Assembly: GCF_037975245.1 (NCBI RefSeq)
Contig: NC_092572.1
Span: forward strand, 7,643,501-7,707,500
DNA length: 64,000 nt
From: Apostichopus japonicus
Taxonomy: Eukaryota > Echinodermata > Holothuroidea > Aspidochirotida > Stichopodidae
Reading direction: 5' to 3'
In this document: piece after piece, positions 60,537 to 64,000 of the stretch
How positions within the stretch are numbered: position 1 is the first letter of the stretch
How the letters are laid out: each line of letters starts with the position of its first letter
The notes under the pieces: model-generated
Databases searched by the model: none
Seen by the model: only the letters and a program-made list of their open reading frames with translations
What the model was told of the DNA's origin: nothing
Position numbers and translations under genes: made by a program

Positions 60537-62808
60537 CTGGCAACGGAAACCAAAAAAGAAAATGCATACTCCGCCCTTCATCTTCGAATGTGATACAAAA
60601 TTGAACTAATTTATAACAACCTTAACTCGTTTAACATTCAACAAACCATGTTTGCACTTGTAAACTTGTCAAGCTACATTTCAAAGGTATATTAGGTATC
60701 AATTATATTTGGCAGTCCTTACATCTTTGAAATTTCTAACCAACTGCTACATTTTCTCTGACACAAAAAGAGAGTTCCACATTATACAAATGAATATATT
60801 ACTGAAATATACTTACTGAATGTTGTTAGAAATAAACATTTGACAGCATTCTTCTACTGAACACCATTATAGGAGTAAAGCCAAACAGTTTCTCATATCA
60901 AGCATTTTTGAACAATTGAACCAGAGAGGCTTCTTACTGGAATATTACCAGTCACACTGGCTGTAATTTTTGTTGAGGTTTTTAGTTGTTGGTTATTAAA
61001 AAATTAAAAAAATGACAGATAATTTCTGATAATTTGGCAAACTTTAAAATAAGCTGCACTTATCAATGTGTTTGCTAGTATTTTTGGCAATTTGCCAGAA
61101 AGACAAGATACATGTATTGGAAAATATATTCTGTTTAACAGTTTAGTCAACCAAACCCACATCAGAAACGATCAAATTAGGCATTATTTGTCATGGGTTT
61201 ACAAATAAATGGGTACATTAATACACTGCACTTGTAGGTCACAATTTGTTCTTGAATCTGTTGTGACTTGTAAGCTTATCAAATAGTGTCTACATTACGA
61301 GGAACAAATGGACAGTCATAACCACACACAAGTTGCCTTTATTTAGATTGGTGGCAAATGCATATATATGTGAACACAGTATAACATATTTGGTCAGAAC
61401 CATCCAATGTAAGAACACAATTCACAGCTTCAATGTAAAGTTGAAATGGAGCTCTCCAGCATGACTACAGAGGGTGCTGTTATATCAGTTACTGTGTGCA
61501 TGTTCTATACCATTTACAGATCTCTGAATCAAAGTAAAACAATCAAATTGAATGAACAAATCAGATGAACTTGCTTCACACAGACCAGCTGAGGGTGATT
61601 GACTAGTGAATGGTTCCACCTTGTCCAGATTGGCCGAACAAAAAACCAGTTAAAGTGTTTTACTTTACTCAAAAATGTCTCGACACATTTTCATCTTTGA
61701 CATCTTTCAAACAAAGACGTGATACCCTTCAACAACGCAAAACAGTTTTGGGGCATTGGAAAAAGTTTGAACAATTTTACCAAACTTATTGAAAATTACT
61801 CAATGCAGTAAGGAACCCTTGAAATTGAATACTAAATCTATTATAAACATAAGGATGTGACCAACACCTCCAACAGGTCCAAATAACTACAACTAATCAA
61901 ACTAAACCTTTGCTTTGATATTTTTTCAAAGGGAAGAATAACTAGAAGAATAATAACTATTAATTAACGATAACATTTGGCTTAATTTCTCAACGCCCCA
62001 TCTCGTAATAATTCTACTGTTTTAATAACTATTATCCCATAAAATGAAATGCAAGACTATTCTTTTCTATTCGTTTGATTCAACACCTGAAAATGATACT
62101 TCAGTAGTTATATGGTAATTAGTCAAAATTGTTACAGGATCTACGTATTGAACAAAACCCAACAAAGAAAATGCATCCAAATTGATCTCAAAAAGCTGTT
62201 AATCATCAATAAAACCAATCAATCAGTAAAGCCAATAAGTCAATCAATAGATTAATGAAACTATATAAACAAGGAACTTAAGACAAAGAAAACACAAGAT
62301 CAGTTGTTAAAGTACTTACTACAAAAATAACCCCATTAATGATTGATGTGTGTGAGAGCTTAACGAGACCAAATTGTATTATATTAGTTAGTAGTTAGTT
62401 TCAAAAGGCAAAACAATTGTTGGGCAAACAATCTGTGAGGTTTCCTTAACTAATATCAGACCTGTATTACTGCATCATCAGCAAATATTATCAGGCTGCT
62501 ATAATAAGCCTGTCAACAGTCACTGATGTGTGTTTTAATTCTAGAAAATTCCCGAAAGAAAACTTGCTTTTAACCAGCAGTTGCCCGGCGTTGTTATTAA
62601 GTGACTAGCATTGTGAAACTTTAGACATGAAATGTTACTTCCTAGACAGAAGTGTACACATATTATTTACTATACAGAAGCAAAGATAATGTGGCTAGCA
62701 TCCAAAGTGGTCACCAGATGATCCCTGCTTTAAATGCACATCATTCACTGTTCAAAAACTCAAGCCTAAAATGTATCCTTCAATTGACCTCGTAGCAGAT
62801 AAACATAC
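60537..62808 (-). other. Region where a V-ATPase-A exon is missing
   Basis: Between the SEYFRDMG exon and the [10 protein letters not shown] exon, the family normally has about 40 residues starting at GYPAYLGARL. I find no such sequence here. Segment E (62460-62760) is the only recognised content. Confidence 0.45.
62460..62770. repeat. Segment E at the V-ATPase locus
   Basis: Same-orientation match to 2530-2830, directly beside exon 62931-62809. Confidence 0.75.
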
Positions 62809-62931
62809 CAGCAGGCATTTCGGCAAGACATCCAGAAATTTCCCTCAGAGTTGCAGCCCATCTGGATCTGGAATCGGCCATCATTGAAACGTTGTAACCC
62901 ATATCACGGAAATACTCAGACAAAGTGATGC

Positions 62932-64000
62932 CTAATAGGAATGATGTTCAAAACAAAAAAGTATGATGCATGGTAGACACCCTAAGGGGAAAAATCACTA
63001 GATACTACTTAGTATTCATCCCCTTCAAAAAGATGTGTTTAATTAATGTAGATCATAAACAATTACTGTAGTTAGCAGTACGGTTCAGTAGAAATGTGTT
63101 TCTTCAAAGTTTTACCCATTAAACACAACTGGCTTATTCATTGAAGCATCCAAATTTTGAAGCATAAAAAATTGAATGTAGATTTTGAAGAAGAACAATA
63201 TAAAATGTTGTCAGTGTGTTTCTAGTATACCATACCTGTTTGCTTTAAGTTCACCTTAGGTACAAGAAAAATCGAATTAAAATGTTATTTTCTCTAAAAT
63301 AGTAACTAGGATAGGAAAGACAAACTTTCTAAAGGATGCTTAGATGACACTCTTTGACTATTCAAAAATCAATTTTAATCTGGACTATTCTATAAAACAT
63401 CAACGCAGAGAAACAAATTTTTAGGCTTTCTTTATTTGAAAAATAGTGAATTTCAGTATTGACACATATTGGGGGCTCCTATGCAGAATGTCTCTACCAC
63501 TGATAACACAACTTCACACTACACATGACCTCAAAATCCACTTCCTGTTTATTGTTGCAAACCAAAAGAGGGCGCTAGTGCACAAAATCATTAAAATATC
63601 TTTGTACTTGTACCAATTGGATGACCGGTTGGAAGTATTATGAGCAATATTTAAACAACTATATTGAGGGCTCCTTTGCAGAATCTCTCTACTATTGATA
63701 ACAAAACTTCACACTGCACATGACCTCAAAATCCACTTCATCAAATATATTACTTCCTGTTTCGTTGTAGCAAATCAAATGATGGCGCTAATGCACAAAA
63801 CCATTAACATCTTTGTGTAATTGTACCAAATGGATGACCGGTTGGAAGTATTATGAGCACCATGCAAGCAACTATAGATGCATTTAGAACAATATTTTTA
63901 ATTCTAGCAAAATGAGACACTTTTGTAATATTGCTCAAAAATTATTTAACAACAAATGTTCTGTGTGCTTGAGCAAAAGTGAGTAAGCTCTAATTGTTTT
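62932..64000. repeat. V-ATPase-A intron paralogous to 6940-7975, with tandem dimer
   Basis: Continuous match to 6940-7975. It includes the two ~205-bp head-to-tail units at about 63465-63660 and 63665-63870, each with a ccaattggatgaccggttgg-like word. No gene. Confidence 0.78.

Overview
This is animal nuclear DNA. The genes are split by GT-AG introns, and the window holds immunoglobulin-domain receptors, tyrosine-kinase folds, a NACHT NTPase, fragments of the V-ATPase catalytic subunit, LINE and SINE retroelements and very long microsatellites. The mix of expanded Ig/kinase/NACHT receptors and AT-rich, repeat-dense sequence suggests a marine invertebrate deuterostome. An echinoderm, perhaps a sea cucumber, is my best guess, but that is inference and not a match.

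Layout. 1-2.4 kb (+): front half of an Ig receptor (copy 1). 2.5-12.8 kb: scrambled V-ATPase-A intron and exon pieces, a LINE 3' end, a SINE, a 332-bp ATT tract and a 938-bp GATA/CAGA tract. 14.0-15.3 kb (-): NACHT pseudogene. 15.6-21.6 kb (+): Ig receptor copy 2 with a broken pseudokinase. 23.5-24.2 kb: a terminal-inverted-repeat element. 25.06-34.34 kb (-): a nine-exon gene encoding signal peptide, two Ig domains, one membrane span and a NACHT NTPase. 36.2-45.8 kb (+): a 14-exon Ig, membrane and pseudo-tyrosine-kinase receptor (copy 3). 45.8-51.1 kb: no gene, two small inverted-repeat elements. 51.15-62.9 kb (-): decayed V-ATPase subunit A gene whose intron holds an intact LINE with a perfect 10-bp target-site duplication.

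The main discovery is the Ig-TM-NACHT gene, in effect a membrane-anchored NLR-like receptor. All eight splice junctions keep phase (1,1,1,1,0,1,0,2), and the summed exons give 1,115 codons plus a stop. A YMEM motif, matching the YxxM consensus bound by PI3-kinase p85, straddles one junction just inside the membrane. The gene is head-to-head with an Ig pseudokinase receptor, and the same divergent pairing recurs in decayed form at 14-21.6 kb. The locus therefore looks like a birth-and-death cluster of paired receptors that share interchangeable phase-1 Ig and membrane exons.

A second unusual structure is a 37-bp minisatellite whose unit is the end of a V-ATPase-A exon (LSSMKFK) plus its 5' splice site. 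It is repeated about 17 times next to the exon it came from and about 10 times at a second place 43 kb away.
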